Below, piece after piece: positions 17,158 to 25,925 of a DNA stretch of 64,000 nt. The notes below the pieces were generated by a model. It worked only from the letters and a program-made list of their open reading frames with translations, was not told where the DNA came from and searched no databases. The DNA is from Lentihominibacter butyricus (GTDB lineage: Bacteria; Bacillota; Clostridia; Peptostreptococcales; Anaerovoracaceae): contig NZ_JAOQJP010000002.1 in assembly GCF_025567305.1 (NCBI RefSeq), forward strand, positions 1 through 64,000, in the 5' to 3' direction. Positions within the stretch are counted from its first letter, which is position 1; each line of letters opens with the position of its first letter. Both the position numbers and the translations under genes were made by a program.

Positions 17158-18483
17158 ATGAAAACTATAGAAATAATATCCGGAGCGCAAAAAGCGCAAT
17201 TTACTACAAAAAGTGTCACACTTGACGGCATAGAATACTTTTATATAAATATGTCAGACGTGAGAAACGACAGACTCAACCGCGTCTATACATTTGTTTA
17301 TGACAGTGAAGTGAAAGCTGTTCCTTACGAGGAAAAAGATGCAAAAACGCTGGCGGTCATCTTCGGTCAGGTACGCGCTATGGAAGAAAAGCGCAAAGCG
17401 CATGATCGCGCCGCTGCACACCATGAAGAACACACTGCCCCCGGCACAGCAGCTGCTCCGCAGACTTTTGCACCTGCAGCAGATACACCCGTACAGAACT
17501 CTGCCGCACAGTCGCAGACACCGTCAGAAGCCTTCACACCACAGCAGGCACCGGCCAGAAATTTCACGCAGCCGCAGTACGCTGTACCGGAAGCACCGAT
17601 AAACACCACCGCTCCTTACGCAGCGCCGAAAATGCCGGTGGATCATATGACGCAGTACACAGCGCCGGAAATGCCGGCAGAAAAACCGCAGGCAGCAGCT
17701 TTCTATCAGGAAACTTCCCAGACAGAAACTTTTGCGCCTGACATGTACCCGAACACACAGACACCGTCTGCCGAGCAGACACCTTTCACCGAAGCAGCCG
17801 ATCCAAAGGCTGCAAAGAAAGCAGAAAAGGAAAGACTCAAAGCTGAGAAAAAGGCTGAAAAGGAACGGCTCAAAGCAGAAAAGAAAGCTGCAAAAGAACG
17901 TGCAAAGGCTGAAAGGGCTGCACAGAAAGCAGGCAATACACCTCCGACAGAAAATATCCCGCCAGCAAATGCAACCGTATCAGATCAGCAATCAACAGAA
18001 ACTGTGGCAGATATATACACCGAACCAGCACCTGTGGCTGCGGCTGACACAGATCTTTCCGGGGCGACTGTTCCGTCAGAAACTCAGGAACAGGGACTGC
18101 CGAATGAATCCGCTGAAACACCGGCAGAAGCAGCTGAATCAGCAGTCCCCGGAGATGCTGCAGCTGAACCAGATGCCGTCGCTGAAGACACGATCGTTTT
18201 CACGGGCAGCGCTCCGTCATCTGAAATATCACATCCCGATGATTCTGCAGCTGACGCAGACGCCTCATCAGAACTCGACCCGGCCGATGCTGCCAAGAAG
18301 AAAAAACTGAAGAAATCCATTATAACGTTCGGCATCGTAGTCGCTGCCATCGCGGTCATCGCAGTGATATTCTTCCTGATCTTCGGAACATCGAAGGATC
18401 CTTCGCCTGTAAATCCGTCATCGACAGACTCCAACACATATCAGGATGTCGACGAACTGATAAACGATCTGCAGAACAACTGA
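17158..18483 (+). CDS. Unknown Ala/Pro/Lys-rich membrane-anchored protein
   Basis: A 441-residue protein I do not recognise. The start at 17158 has GAGG eight bases upstream. Residues 1-80 look folded (MKTIEIISGAQKAQFTTKSV onward). A disordered Ala/Pro/Gln-rich stretch follows to about 215, then a lysine-rich repeat of the type KAEKERLKAEKK (about 220-260), then an acidic Ala/Glu segment. One transmembrane helix lies near residue 395 (IITFGIVVAAIAVIAVIFF), followed by a short tail. The layout suggests a cytoplasmic or tail-anchored scaffold. It is divergent from the DivIVA-like gene, hinting at a shared envelope or division role. Confidence 0.75.
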   Translation: MKTIEIISGAQKAQFTTKSVTLDGIEYFYINMSDVRNDRLNRVYTFVYDSEVKAVPYEEKDAKTLAVIFGQVRAMEEKRKAHDRAAAHHEEHTAPGTAAAPQTFAPAADTPVQNSAAQSQTPSEAFTPQQAPARNFTQPQYAVPEAPINTTAPYAAPKMPVDHMTQYTAPEMPAEKPQAAAFYQETSQTETFAPDMYPNTQTPSAEQTPFTEAADPKAAKKAEKERLKAEKKAEKERLKAEKKAAKERAKAERAAQKAGNTPPTENIPPANATVSDQQSTETVADIYTEPAPVAAADTDLSGATVPSETQEQGLPNESAETPAEAAESAVPGDAAAEPDAVAEDTIVFTGSAPSSEISHPDDSAADADASSELDPADAAKKKKLKKSIITFGIVVAAIAVIAVIFFLIFGTSKDPSPVNPSSTDSNTYQDVDELINDLQNN

Positions 18484-18613
18484 TTTCCGTATAAAAGCCC
18501 CGGAAACAGAGCATATATCAAAGCTCGCGATCCAGAGCCGATCGTTTTCAGCATGAACATGCTGAAACAGCCGTGGGCTGAGACTTTACACATAAAAAAT
18601 CTTAGCAAAAAAA

Positions 18614-18640
18614 TGTCCCCGCGTTCAAACGCGGGGTTTC
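18614..18640. terminator. Bidirectional terminator
   Basis: CCCCGCGTT-CAA-ACGCGGGG (18617-18636) is followed by TTTCCTTT on the plus strand and by a run of seven T on the minus strand. It separates the convergent membrane-protein and metallo-hydrolase genes. A second hairpin (TTTCAGCATG/CATGCTGAAA) lies upstream near 18547-18569. Confidence 0.85.
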
Positions 18641-18728
18641 CTTTCTACAAAAAACAAGCTGCCATGACAAGCACCCTGCAGTGTCCAGCCATGTGCAGCT
18701 TTTTACATATCTGCATTATTCACATCTG

Positions 18729-19787
18729 TTATCTGTCCGGATGACATCTGCCGCAAGGCTCGTATCCCGCGTTTTCTGCGGCATCCACACTCATGAAATA
18801 CACCCGGTTCTTTTCATCAGGCAGCCCGCCGCAGCTCGGCAGGTGATATTTTTTCGAATTCACATTTCCTATGTAGTTCGCTTCCTGCTGATCCTCGTTG
18901 TAGGTTCTGTCCGACTTCTTTCCCTCACAGTTGAAAGTTATCTCACTTCCATCATCGACCGCGATCACCGTGCCCTGCTCATCCGTCCTGAAGACCTCCG
19001 CCCCGAGGTCATTGAACCTGCTCAGCGCCTCCTCGTGCGGGTGGCCGTACATGTTGTCCTTTCCGCATGATATCACCACATATCTGGGATTCACCTCGCG
19101 CAGAAAGTAATAGCTGTTTGAGGTGCTGCTGCCGTGATGCCCTGCCTGGAACACGTCTGCCTCCAGATCCGCGTCGCTTTCTATAAGCTCTCTCTCGGAA
19201 GAGGAACCGGCGTCGCCTGTAAACATGAAGCTGTTATCGCCGTGTGTCACTTTCAGACATATCGAATCGTCGTTCGCATCGTCGTGCTCTCTCACCGGCC
19301 CGAGAAAATCGATCCGGCACTCTCCCAGCTGCGCTGTATCCCCCGGTTCCGGAGCTGTCGTCGCGATCCCATTTTCGTCGACCGCACGCTTCAGGCTTGC
19401 GTCGATGCCTTCATCATACCCGTCCATCATGAATATCCTGTCAACGTCCACCGCTGCGATCACCGCTTCCCCGGAACCGATATGATCCTCGTGCGGATGC
19501 GTGAAAACTATGTATTTCAGGTGATCTATGCCCAGTTCCGCAAGATATCCCGTTATAAATGCCGCATCATCCCTGTTGCCCGCATCGATGAGCATCGCTT
19601 CTCCATCCGACACCAGCAGAGTGGAATCCGCCTGCCCTACATCGAGGAAATGTACCGTGAGCTCTCCATCTGCCGAAATCGTCCCGGAACCGCCGCCTGG
19701 ATCTGACGCGCAGGCGCACAGGCTTGCCGCCGCCAGCACCAGACTCACGACAAGCGCCGCTATCCTGCTGAATTTTACTGATCTCAT
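18729..19787 (-). CDS. ComEC-like metallo-beta-lactamase fold lipoprotein with C-terminal Cys-rich domain
   Basis: A 352-residue exported hydrolase. The N-terminal signal ends in a Cys-containing box (ASLCACAS). The MBL domain resembles the ComEC/Rec2 hydrolase part: HFLDVGQADSTLL, THPHEDHIGSG, FTGDAG and FQAGHHGS supply metal ligands. The last 45 residues (YIGNVNSKKYHLPSC to EPCGRCHPD) match the Ada-type zinc-binding module often fused to secreted nucleases and MBL proteins. Extracellular DNA or nucleotide hydrolysis is plausible but unproven. It is not part of a competence operon here. Confidence 0.85.
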   Translation of the reverse strand: MRSVKFSRIAALVVSLVLAAASLCACASDPGGGSGTISADGELTVHFLDVGQADSTLLVSDGEAMLIDAGNRDDAAFITGYLAELGIDHLKYIVFTHPHEDHIGSGEAVIAAVDVDRIFMMDGYDEGIDASLKRAVDENGIATTAPEPGDTAQLGECRIDFLGPVREHDDANDDSICLKVTHGDNSFMFTGDAGSSSERELIESDADLEADVFQAGHHGSSTSNSYYFLREVNPRYVVISCGKDNMYGHPHEEALSRFNDLGAEVFRTDEQGTVIAVDDGSEITFNCEGKKSDRTYNEDQQEANYIGNVNSKKYHLPSCGGLPDEKNRVYFMSVDAAENAGYEPCGRCHPDR

Positions 19788-19908
19788 ATATTACTGTTCC
19801 TTTCTCTGCCTGTCCTGCTGCCGCTCCTGTACGAAACCGCATGATGCCAAACAGCTTTGTCAAATGTTTTTATCAGATAGCTTTACCCGCCAGCTTAAAG
19901 ACACCAGC

Positions 19909-20172
19909 TTAAAGAGTTATCGAGATAAACGTGCCGTCATGACCCTCGATGTGCAGTATTTCCAGGCCTTTGCAGCCTCTGAAAACATCTCTGCATTCCG
20001 AAAATATCAGCGATATCATTTCTCTGCTGACCAGGCAGTCGTATGGCCGGCCAAGCTTTTCCGCCGCCTTGCGGAATACCTTGTCCGGAACTGTTCTGAT
20101 CGCCATGTCGGCCATCGCCAGCGGCACAGGCATCGAAATATCAGTGTCTTTTGTTTTTATCGTTATTTTCAT
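19909..20172 (-). CDS. Small conserved-looking hypothetical protein
   Basis: An 87-residue protein beginning MKITIKTKDTDISMPVPLA. It contains a hydrophobic/helical middle and a C-terminal beta pattern (GLEILHIEGHDGTFISITL). It resembles small Firmicute proteins that combine a helical segment with a K-x-D-G-T beta hairpin, whose function I do not know. It follows a second small gene by 25 bases in the same direction, so the two are probably co-transcribed. Confidence 0.6.
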   Translation of the reverse strand: MKITIKTKDTDISMPVPLAMADMAIRTVPDKVFRKAAEKLGRPYDCLVSREMISLIFSECRDVFRGCKGLEILHIEGHDGTFISITL

Positions 20173-20197
20173 GTCCCGTTTTTCCCTGCTCCCTTTT

Positions 20198-20464
20198 CTA
20201 ATCGCCTATCGATACTCGGAACTTCGCTCCGCCGGACGAGCTCACGTTGACGAGCTCGCCTTCAGTCTCGGCTTCAAAGCATGTCCTGATGATTTCCATA
20301 AGCTCGGCCGTGTCTATCCCCTGGACCATATCGTCCGGCAGCGGCAGCTTTCCCGCCTGATCTATCAGTCGCTTCACAGCTGCCACCGGAAGCTGCAGCT
20401 TTACATCATCTCCCTTCGGAGTGACCGCCGTCATCCTGACCAGCTTTCTGTCGTAAAATGTCAT
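20198..20464 (-). CDS. Small hypothetical protein
   Basis: An 88-residue protein starting MTFYDRKLVRMTAVTPKGDD. A ribosome binding site (AGAGGAAAG) lies just before the ATG. It has a beta-rich N-terminus, a helical centre with repeated acidic residues, and a final NVSSSGGAKFRVSIGD strand. Its C-terminal pattern echoes that of the 87-residue neighbour (charged helix, then a beta hairpin), so the pair may be distant paralogues. No function can be assigned. Confidence 0.6.
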   Translation of the reverse strand: MTFYDRKLVRMTAVTPKGDDVKLQLPVAAVKRLIDQAGKLPLPDDMVQGIDTAELMEIIRTCFEAETEGELVNVSSSGGAKFRVSIGD

Positions 20465-20567
20465 ATACTTTCCTCTCTATGTGTCTGTGTGTATCTCTGT
20501 GCATTCGCGTTTCTACGCATTTGCATCCCTGTTCGGATACCCGTCTGCGCCTTGCTTCCGGCACGTT

Positions 20568-21662
20568 CTAGCCGATCCTGTTAGTGCTGAGATAATATTT
20601 CGTGATCGTGTCCCAGTCTCGCCTTATCGCTATCTCGGCCGTGAGATCCGTGTTGTTGTAAAGGATCGACCACTGCGTATTGCTGGTGACGTCATCCTCC
20701 CTCGGTTCCTGCGAAGCCGCCCTGAGCGCTTTCCAAGCGACCGAAGCCGTCAGCGCCTCTTTATTCTCGTCGAGGATCTCCTCGATCGCGTCATGACGCT
20801 CTCTGCCATGTCCGTAGATACCGTTTTCCTGATTCGGCTTCACGTGCTTTCTGTACATCTCGTAAAAGTTAGTGACTGTCCTTACCGGCGTCACTGTGAG
20901 CTCTCTGTAAGGGCTGTCACAGTCGTATTCCACCACGCGGCTGTCGCCCGACGCGTCTGTTATATAAAAATGGTAGTCACGTCCGCTTGTGGCGAACATA
21001 TCGTAGCCTCTTATCAGCTGTATCGCTTCTTCTGTAGTCGCTGCTCTGTCAAGCACGAGCCTTATCAGCAGGGTCGTTGCTATCACTGGTCTTCCGGTCT
21101 GCTGTCGTGTCGGTTCGCTGTCAAGAGTCAGCACTGCTATCGAGACGCCTTTTTCATTCATGCCGTCGAGGCATATGAACGGAGCAGTCAGGCATGCGAT
21201 CTTTGTTCTGATGCTGCGGTCCGCTTCATTGGCGGAAACATTGTCAAGCGCGGCAAATGCGACTGAACGATATCCGTCTTTCGGCGCGCAGTGCACCAGC
21301 AGTGCGGATGTATTGTTCTTGAAATCGTAGTTGCGCCCCATCAGGGTATGCTCTGCCATGTCCTTCATGCAAAACGCACTGCATCCGAAGTTCGGCGCTT
21401 TTATTTTTACCGGCAGCCCCGGCATCGATTCTCTGACAACCGCGTCTATGAACGACTGATCATCTTCTATATCATGTTTTATGATGTTATCTATACTGTA
21501 TCTGTGCCTGACGTCCATACGATACAGGTTGTAGTCTTTGTAAAAAGTCAGCTGTCTAATCGTCGCAAGTGATTTGAATCTCCTGAAATAAAGTCCTGAC
21601 AGCGCTCCTGCTGCAACGCCCAGCCCCGCTGCCGCCAGTGGTAAAATTTTTGATTTTTCCAT
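20568..21662 (-). CDS. C45-family/choloylglycine-type N-terminal nucleophile hydrolase
   Basis: A 364-residue protein related to acyl-CoA:6-aminopenicillanate acyltransferase and linear-amide C-N hydrolases. An N-terminal hydrophobic segment (LPLAAAGLGVAAGALSG) suggests export or anchoring. The likely nucleophile is the Cys in NFGCSAFC near residue 95, followed by LMGRNYDF and the NEKGVSIAVLTLD strand. The start at 21662 is chosen because AGGAG lies eight bases upstream; that site belongs to a repeated leader sequence also found before secA and thiD. Substrate unknown; amide hydrolysis of a bile-acid-like or acylated amine compound is a family-level guess. Confidence 0.8.
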   Translation of the reverse strand: MEKSKILPLAAAGLGVAAGALSGLYFRRFKSLATIRQLTFYKDYNLYRMDVRHRYSIDNIIKHDIEDDQSFIDAVVRESMPGLPVKIKAPNFGCSAFCMKDMAEHTLMGRNYDFKNNTSALLVHCAPKDGYRSVAFAALDNVSANEADRSIRTKIACLTAPFICLDGMNEKGVSIAVLTLDSEPTRQQTGRPVIATTLLIRLVLDRAATTEEAIQLIRGYDMFATSGRDYHFYITDASGDSRVVEYDCDSPYRELTVTPVRTVTNFYEMYRKHVKPNQENGIYGHGRERHDAIEEILDENKEALTASVAWKALRAASQEPREDDVTSNTQWSILYNNTDLTAEIAIRRDWDTITKYYLSTNRIG

Positions 21663-21675
21663 TACCGCCTCTCCT

Positions 21676-21790
21676 TTCATTTATTTGTCGATCGCAGATC
21701 GACATCAGGTTATCCCTGCAGGGACAGCGCATAGCGCAGTCCCGCAGCAGAGGGTTCATTAGTTTGCCGGCAAAGTCGCCGTAAAGGTCA
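21676..21790 (-). repeat. Leader repeat, two units, upstream of the C45 hydrolase
   Basis: Reading the minus strand, the gene-proximal unit contains GGATAACCT, then an imperfect hairpin with GTCGATC/GATCGAC arms, then AAATAAATGAAAGGAG, which supplies the ribosome binding site. A shorter second unit lies at about 21753-21790. Between them GGGACAGCGC-ATA-GCGCAGTCCC forms another hairpin. The same unit precedes secA (44488-44577) and thiD (46919-47038). Confidence 0.8.
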
Positions 21791-22089
21791 CACCTCTGTG
21801 CACATCTCCGGCACCGATAAAAATCCGGGCCGAGAAGTGCTGCCTATATATTAGCATACATCTTACGATTAATATAACCATTTTATGCCTGATTAACACT
21901 AAAAAATCACAAAACCCTGTCTGCCGCTGAGTTTTTTGCATTGTGTCCCTCGCCTGTTTTCTTGCTTTGAGGAAAATTATATTTTTTATCCCGATACCAC
22001 ATTTGGCAATACCAGATTTTTTTCAGCTTTTGCACAAAAGTCACGGGAATCGAGCGGGATCAAAGAATGACCGGAGGAACTTCAAGAAA
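21791..22089. other. Intergenic stretch with no recognised feature
   Basis: About 300 bases between the leader repeat and the terminator below tRNA-Ala. No start codon with a ribosome binding site leads to a convincing protein on either strand, and no RNA fold was recognised. Confidence 0.6.
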
Positions 22090-22131
22090 GCAAAAAGCAC
22101 GTTGAAATTTCAGTGTTTCAAACGTGCTTTC
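22090..22131 (-). terminator. Terminator of tRNA-Ala
   Basis: On the minus strand AGCACGTTTGAAA pairs with TTTCAACGTGCT (one bulged base) and is followed by TTTTTGC. It lies about 10 bases after the tRNA 3' end. Confidence 0.75.
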
Positions 22132-22141
22132 ATATTAAAAC

Positions 22142-22217
22142 TGGTGGAGAATACGGGGGTCGAACCCGTGACCTCATGACTGCCAGTCATGCGCGCTCCC
22201 AGCTGCGCTAATTCCCC
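22142..22217 (-). tRNA. tRNA-Ala (anticodon GGC)
   Basis: A complete cloverleaf: acceptor GGGGAAT/ATTCTCC with one G-T pair, anticodon stem CATGA/TCATG around CTGGCAG (anticodon GGC), T-loop TTCGACC, and an encoded CCA. It has its own promoter and terminator. Confidence 0.96.
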
Positions 22218-22259
22218 ATATTTTTTATGCCTGCTGGCTGACCTCTCCCCCTGTAAACG

Positions 22260-22288
22260 ATTATATATCATAAAAGCCGTTTTTTCAA
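22260..22288 (-). promoter_or_regulatory. Promoter of tRNA-Ala
   Basis: TTGAAA (22283-22288), 17 bases and TATAAT (22260-22265) on the minus strand, about 43 bases before the tRNA. Confidence 0.8.
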
Positions 22289-22479
22289 TATTCAGATCGT
22301 CTTTTCCTCTGCCGCAGCATTTTCAAATGCCCTGAAAATGCTCTAAGGATGAAATACAGAGGGCAGTTCTTATCTGTAGCGAAAAACTTTTTCGATCAGA
22401 GAAGATCCGCCCCGTCTGTAAATCATACCAGATTCAGAGTGATCTGACCGGCGCCTTTTATAAACGCACCGGCCATTCG

Positions 22480-23682
22480 TCAAATCCCAAGAGATTCTAC
22501 TATCGCATCAGCCATCTGTTCCATCTCTGCTGCACTGCTATCACTCAACGTCGAAAGCACTGTCACTTTTTCATTCAGCACCGTCATCTGCTTCATCTCA
22601 TCTAGCAGCTCCTCCATCAGCACCCCTGCCTTTGGAGCCCATGATCCGCCTTCCATGATAGCGACCGTACGATCCTGCATGTTCAGCGCTTTCATATCCA
22701 TCAGATAATTGTGCATCAGCGGATATATCCCCAGGTTGTACGTAACCGAAGCCAGCACTATATGACTGTATTTGAAAGTCTCAGCAATCAGATGAGATAC
22801 ATGCGTGTTCGAGACATCATACACTGCGATCTTTTCAACACCCTTTGCCGTAAGCATCGAGGCGAGCCGCTGCGCTGCGCTTTCCATATTGCCGTACATA
22901 GATGCATAAACTATGAGCACCCCGTTCTCCTCCGGTTCATATCGGCTCCACTTGTCGTACTTTTCGATAAAATATCCCAGATCCTTACGCCAAAGCGGCC
23001 CGTGAAGCGGGCATACCATTTTTATATCGATACTCCCCGCCTTCTGCAGCAGAGCCTGCACGTGAGGCCCGTATTTCCCGACTATATTCGTATAGTATCT
23101 TCTGGCGTCATCTATCCAGTCTCTGTCAAAGTCCGCCTCATCACTGAAAAGTATCCCGTCCAGTGCTCCGAAAGACCCGAAAGCATCTGCAGAAAACAGG
23201 ACTCCATTTGTCGTATCAAATGATACCATGGCTTCGGGCCAGTGCACCATAGGCGCCTGTACGAACGTGATCGTATGTTTTCCGAAGCTGATGACATCAC
23301 CTTCCGATACTTCCACCCTGTTATCACCTATGCCGAACCCGAACTGGCTCATCAGCATGAAGGCTTTCTCATTGCTGACAACAGTAATATCAGGGTATCT
23401 CACAAGTATTTCGCCGATCGACGCCGCATGATCCGGTTCCACATGATTTATCACCATATAATCAAGTGAACGCCCGTCGAGCACGCCTTCTATATTTTCA
23501 AGGAACTGCCTGCCGGACGACCAGTCTATCGTATCGAAAAGAACGGTTTTCTCATCGAGCAGCAGATATGAATTGTATGAGACACCTCTCGGTATAGGGT
23601 GGATATTTTCAAAAAGTGCAAGCCTGTGATCGTTTGCTCCTATCCAGTAAAGATCTTCTGTCACCTTTCGTACATTATACAT
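22480..23682 (-). CDS. Flavodiiron protein (rubredoxin:O2/NO oxidoreductase)
   Basis: A 400-residue class A flavodiiron protein that reduces O2 to water and/or NO to N2O. The N-terminal MBL-like domain holds the diiron ligands in HVEPDHAAS, with further ligands in VHWPEAM, FSADAFG and CPLHGPLWR. The C-terminal flavodoxin domain (about 250-400) has VLIVYASMYGNMESAA for FMN. Such proteins take electrons from rubredoxin, and the gene overlapping it upstream ends in a rubredoxin domain. The overlap is eight bases (ATGTATAA), which indicates coupled translation. Confidence 0.94.
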   Translation of the reverse strand: MYNVRKVTEDLYWIGANDHRLALFENIHPIPRGVSYNSYLLLDEKTVLFDTIDWSSGRQFLENIEGVLDGRSLDYMVINHVEPDHAASIGEILVRYPDITVVSNEKAFMLMSQFGFGIGDNRVEVSEGDVISFGKHTITFVQAPMVHWPEAMVSFDTTNGVLFSADAFGSFGALDGILFSDEADFDRDWIDDARRYYTNIVGKYGPHVQALLQKAGSIDIKMVCPLHGPLWRKDLGYFIEKYDKWSRYEPEENGVLIVYASMYGNMESAAQRLASMLTAKGVEKIAVYDVSNTHVSHLIAETFKYSHIVLASVTYNLGIYPLMHNYLMDMKALNMQDRTVAIMEGGSWAPKAGVLMEELLDEMKQMTVLNEKVTVLSTLSDSSAAEMEQMADAIVESLGI

Positions 23683-25606
23683 GCTGCTCCTCCTCTCTCT
23701 TCTTTACTTCTATGAACTGATCCTTGCCTTCGCCGCAGTCAGGACAGATCCATTCCTCAGGAAGCGCCTCAAACAGAGTCCCCGGTGATATACCGCCTTC
23801 CGGATCGCCGGTTTCCGGATCATATTCATATCCGCAGCCCTGGCATACATTGATCGACCATGGCGGGGCTTCTTTTTTCGGCGTCGCTTTTCTCATCTTC
23901 ACCATCGGCGGCGCCGGTTTCTTCGGTTCTCCGTTATCGAGTGCTTTCGTAAGCAGAGGCAGGATTTCCATGAGGTCTCCCACGATTCCGTAATCCGCAT
24001 TTTTGAAGATCGGCGCATTCCTGTTCTTGTTTATCGCAACTATCGTAGTCGCACCTCTGATCCCTTTGAGATGCTGGCCCGCACCCGATATGCCGCATGC
24101 TATGTAAAGGTTGCCGTTGAATTTCTGTCCGGACATTCCCACATATCTGTCAAGAGGCAGGTACTTCAGAGTTTCAGCTACAGGTCTTGATGAGCCTACT
24201 GCTGCTCCGGCCTGGATCGCAAGAGCTTCTATAAGCTTCATGTTTTTCCTGTCACCAATGCCTTTGCCGGCGCTCACTACTCTATCCGCCTCGCTCACAG
24301 GTGTATTCATATCTATTCCTACTGTAAAATCAAACCCCTCTTTTTTCAGTGCCTCAACAAGTGCATTGACCTTGTCCTCAGCCGTTCCGTCATTGAACAT
24401 GATTCTTTTTCTTGCACCTGTGATCGGTCCTTTTCCTTTAACGGCTGCCGTATTTTGCTTAGGCGCTTTGCCGAGTATATGCGACGCTATAACGATCCTC
24501 TGTATCTCGTTTGTCCCCTCGTATATCGTGCAGATCTTTGCATCTCTGTATGCACGCTCGACCTCCATGCCTTTTAGGAATCCGTTGCCGCCGTGCATCT
24601 GCAATGCGTCGTTGACAACTTCAAGACATATATCCGAAGCATACATTTTAGCCATTGCAGACTCCATGCCGTAAGGCTCATGTGCTTCCTTGAGCTCTGC
24701 GGAACTGTAGACCAGGAACCTCGCAGCTCTGAGCTTTGTAGCCATATTTGCGACTTTGAAAGAATTTGCCTGCTGAAAAGCTATAGGCATACCGAACTGC
24801 TCGCGCTCTTTTGCATACTCGACGGCTGCTTCATATGCTCCCTGTGCAATGCCCAGTGCCTGTGCCGCGATGCCGATACGGCCTCCGTCAAGGGTACTCA
24901 TTGCGATCTTGAACCCTTCGCCTTCTTTGCCCAGGAGATTTTCTTCCGGGACCTTTACATCATTGAATATAAGTTCTGCTGTCGCCGATGATCTGATGCC
25001 CATCTTATCGTAGTGATCTCCGAATTCAAAACCTTCCCATCCTTTTTCAACGATGAATGCGCTGATCCCCTTCGTTCCGATATTCGGCGTTGTAACTGCA
25101 AACACGACATAAGTATCCGCCTTGTCTGCATTGGTGATAAATATCTTGCCGCCGTTGAGCAGATAATGATCCCCCTTGAACACTGCAGTTGTCTCTGTGC
25201 CGCCTGCATCACTTCCCGCATTAGGCTCCGTAAGTCCGAATGCGCCTATTTTCTCTCCTTTCGCCAAAGGAACGAGATATTTCTTCTTCTGCTCCTCAGT
25301 TCCGAATGCAAAAATCGGATACGCACCCAGGGATACATGTGCCGAGAGGATAACTCCTGTTCCGCCATCTACTCTGGCCAGCTCTTCTACCGCAATAGCG
25401 TAGGTCAGTATATCCTTGCCTGCGCCGCCATATTCTTTCGGATAAGGCAGCCCCATGATTCCCATTTTCCCAAGTTTTTCTACTATCTCTCCAGGAAATT
25501 CGTTGTTTTTATCCAGCATGAAAGTAATCGGTTTTAATTCCGACTCAGCAAACTCTCTTATTTTTGCTCTGAATTCCTCATGCCGCTGTGAAGTTTTAAA
25601 TAACAT
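23675..25606 (-). CDS. Acyl-CoA dehydrogenase-ETF alpha-rubredoxin fusion
   Basis: A 643-residue three-part redox protein. Residues 1 to about 380 are an acyl-CoA dehydrogenase (FGLTEPNAGSD, MHGGNGFLKGMEVERAYRD, IYEGTNEIQR with the catalytic Glu). Residues about 400-570 match the C-terminal FAD domain of ETF alpha (GAAVGSSRPVAE, YIACGISGAGQHLKG, ADYGIVGDLMEILP). The last 60 residues are a rubredoxin with CQGCGYEYDP and WICPDCGEG, the four iron ligands. ETF beta and the ETF alpha N-terminus are absent, so flavin bifurcation is unlikely. Electrons from an acyl-CoA could pass from FAD to FAD to rubredoxin and on to the overlapping flavodiiron protein. The ATG at 25606 has AGGAGG seven bases upstream. 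Confidence 0.92.
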   Translation of the reverse strand: MLFKTSQRHEEFRAKIREFAESELKPITFMLDKNNEFPGEIVEKLGKMGIMGLPYPKEYGGAGKDILTYAIAVEELARVDGGTGVILSAHVSLGAYPIFAFGTEEQKKKYLVPLAKGEKIGAFGLTEPNAGSDAGGTETTAVFKGDHYLLNGGKIFITNADKADTYVVFAVTTPNIGTKGISAFIVEKGWEGFEFGDHYDKMGIRSSATAELIFNDVKVPEENLLGKEGEGFKIAMSTLDGGRIGIAAQALGIAQGAYEAAVEYAKEREQFGMPIAFQQANSFKVANMATKLRAARFLVYSSAELKEAHEPYGMESAMAKMYASDICLEVVNDALQMHGGNGFLKGMEVERAYRDAKICTIYEGTNEIQRIVIASHILGKAPKQNTAAVKGKGPITGARKRIMFNDGTAEDKVNALVEALKKEGFDFTVGIDMNTPVSEADRVVSAGKGIGDRKNMKLIEALAIQAGAAVGSSRPVAETLKYLPLDRYVGMSGQKFNGNLYIACGISGAGQHLKGIRGATTIVAINKNRNAPIFKNADYGIVGDLMEILPLLTKALDNGEPKKPAPPMVKMRKATPKKEAPPWSINVCQGCGYEYDPETGDPEGGISPGTLFEALPEEWICPDCGEGKDQFIEVKKREEEQHV

Positions 25607-25925
25607 CCGCACACCTCCTTTTTTCAGTTTTTTTTGAATATTTTAATTTGTTTTACGTAAGGATAACACAGTTCTGACATAAAGTAAATATACTATACAA
25701 AAATAGTCCTTATTATTTTTTGAATCTTTTTACGTGACTTTCCAGAAAAGTCGGCTTTGCCGAACACCGATCAACGGCAGGCTTTGTGAGACCAGCGTTA
25801 TTGTCTGAATAATATGGCCTGTCGCCCGGCTGCGATAGCGATCCCGCGCCTTAGATCCTGCTGCTGCGTGCGATAATGATGTGCATGATAAGGATACGAA
25901 CGATAGCGATACGGGCTCATGTAAA
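25607..25925. other. Intergenic region with no gene
   Basis: This starts with the AT-rich upstream region of the fusion gene; I did not find a clear promoter there. It then passes into short repeats such as GCGATAGCGAT and CGATAGCGATACGG (25826-25917). No coding potential is apparent. Confidence 0.6.
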
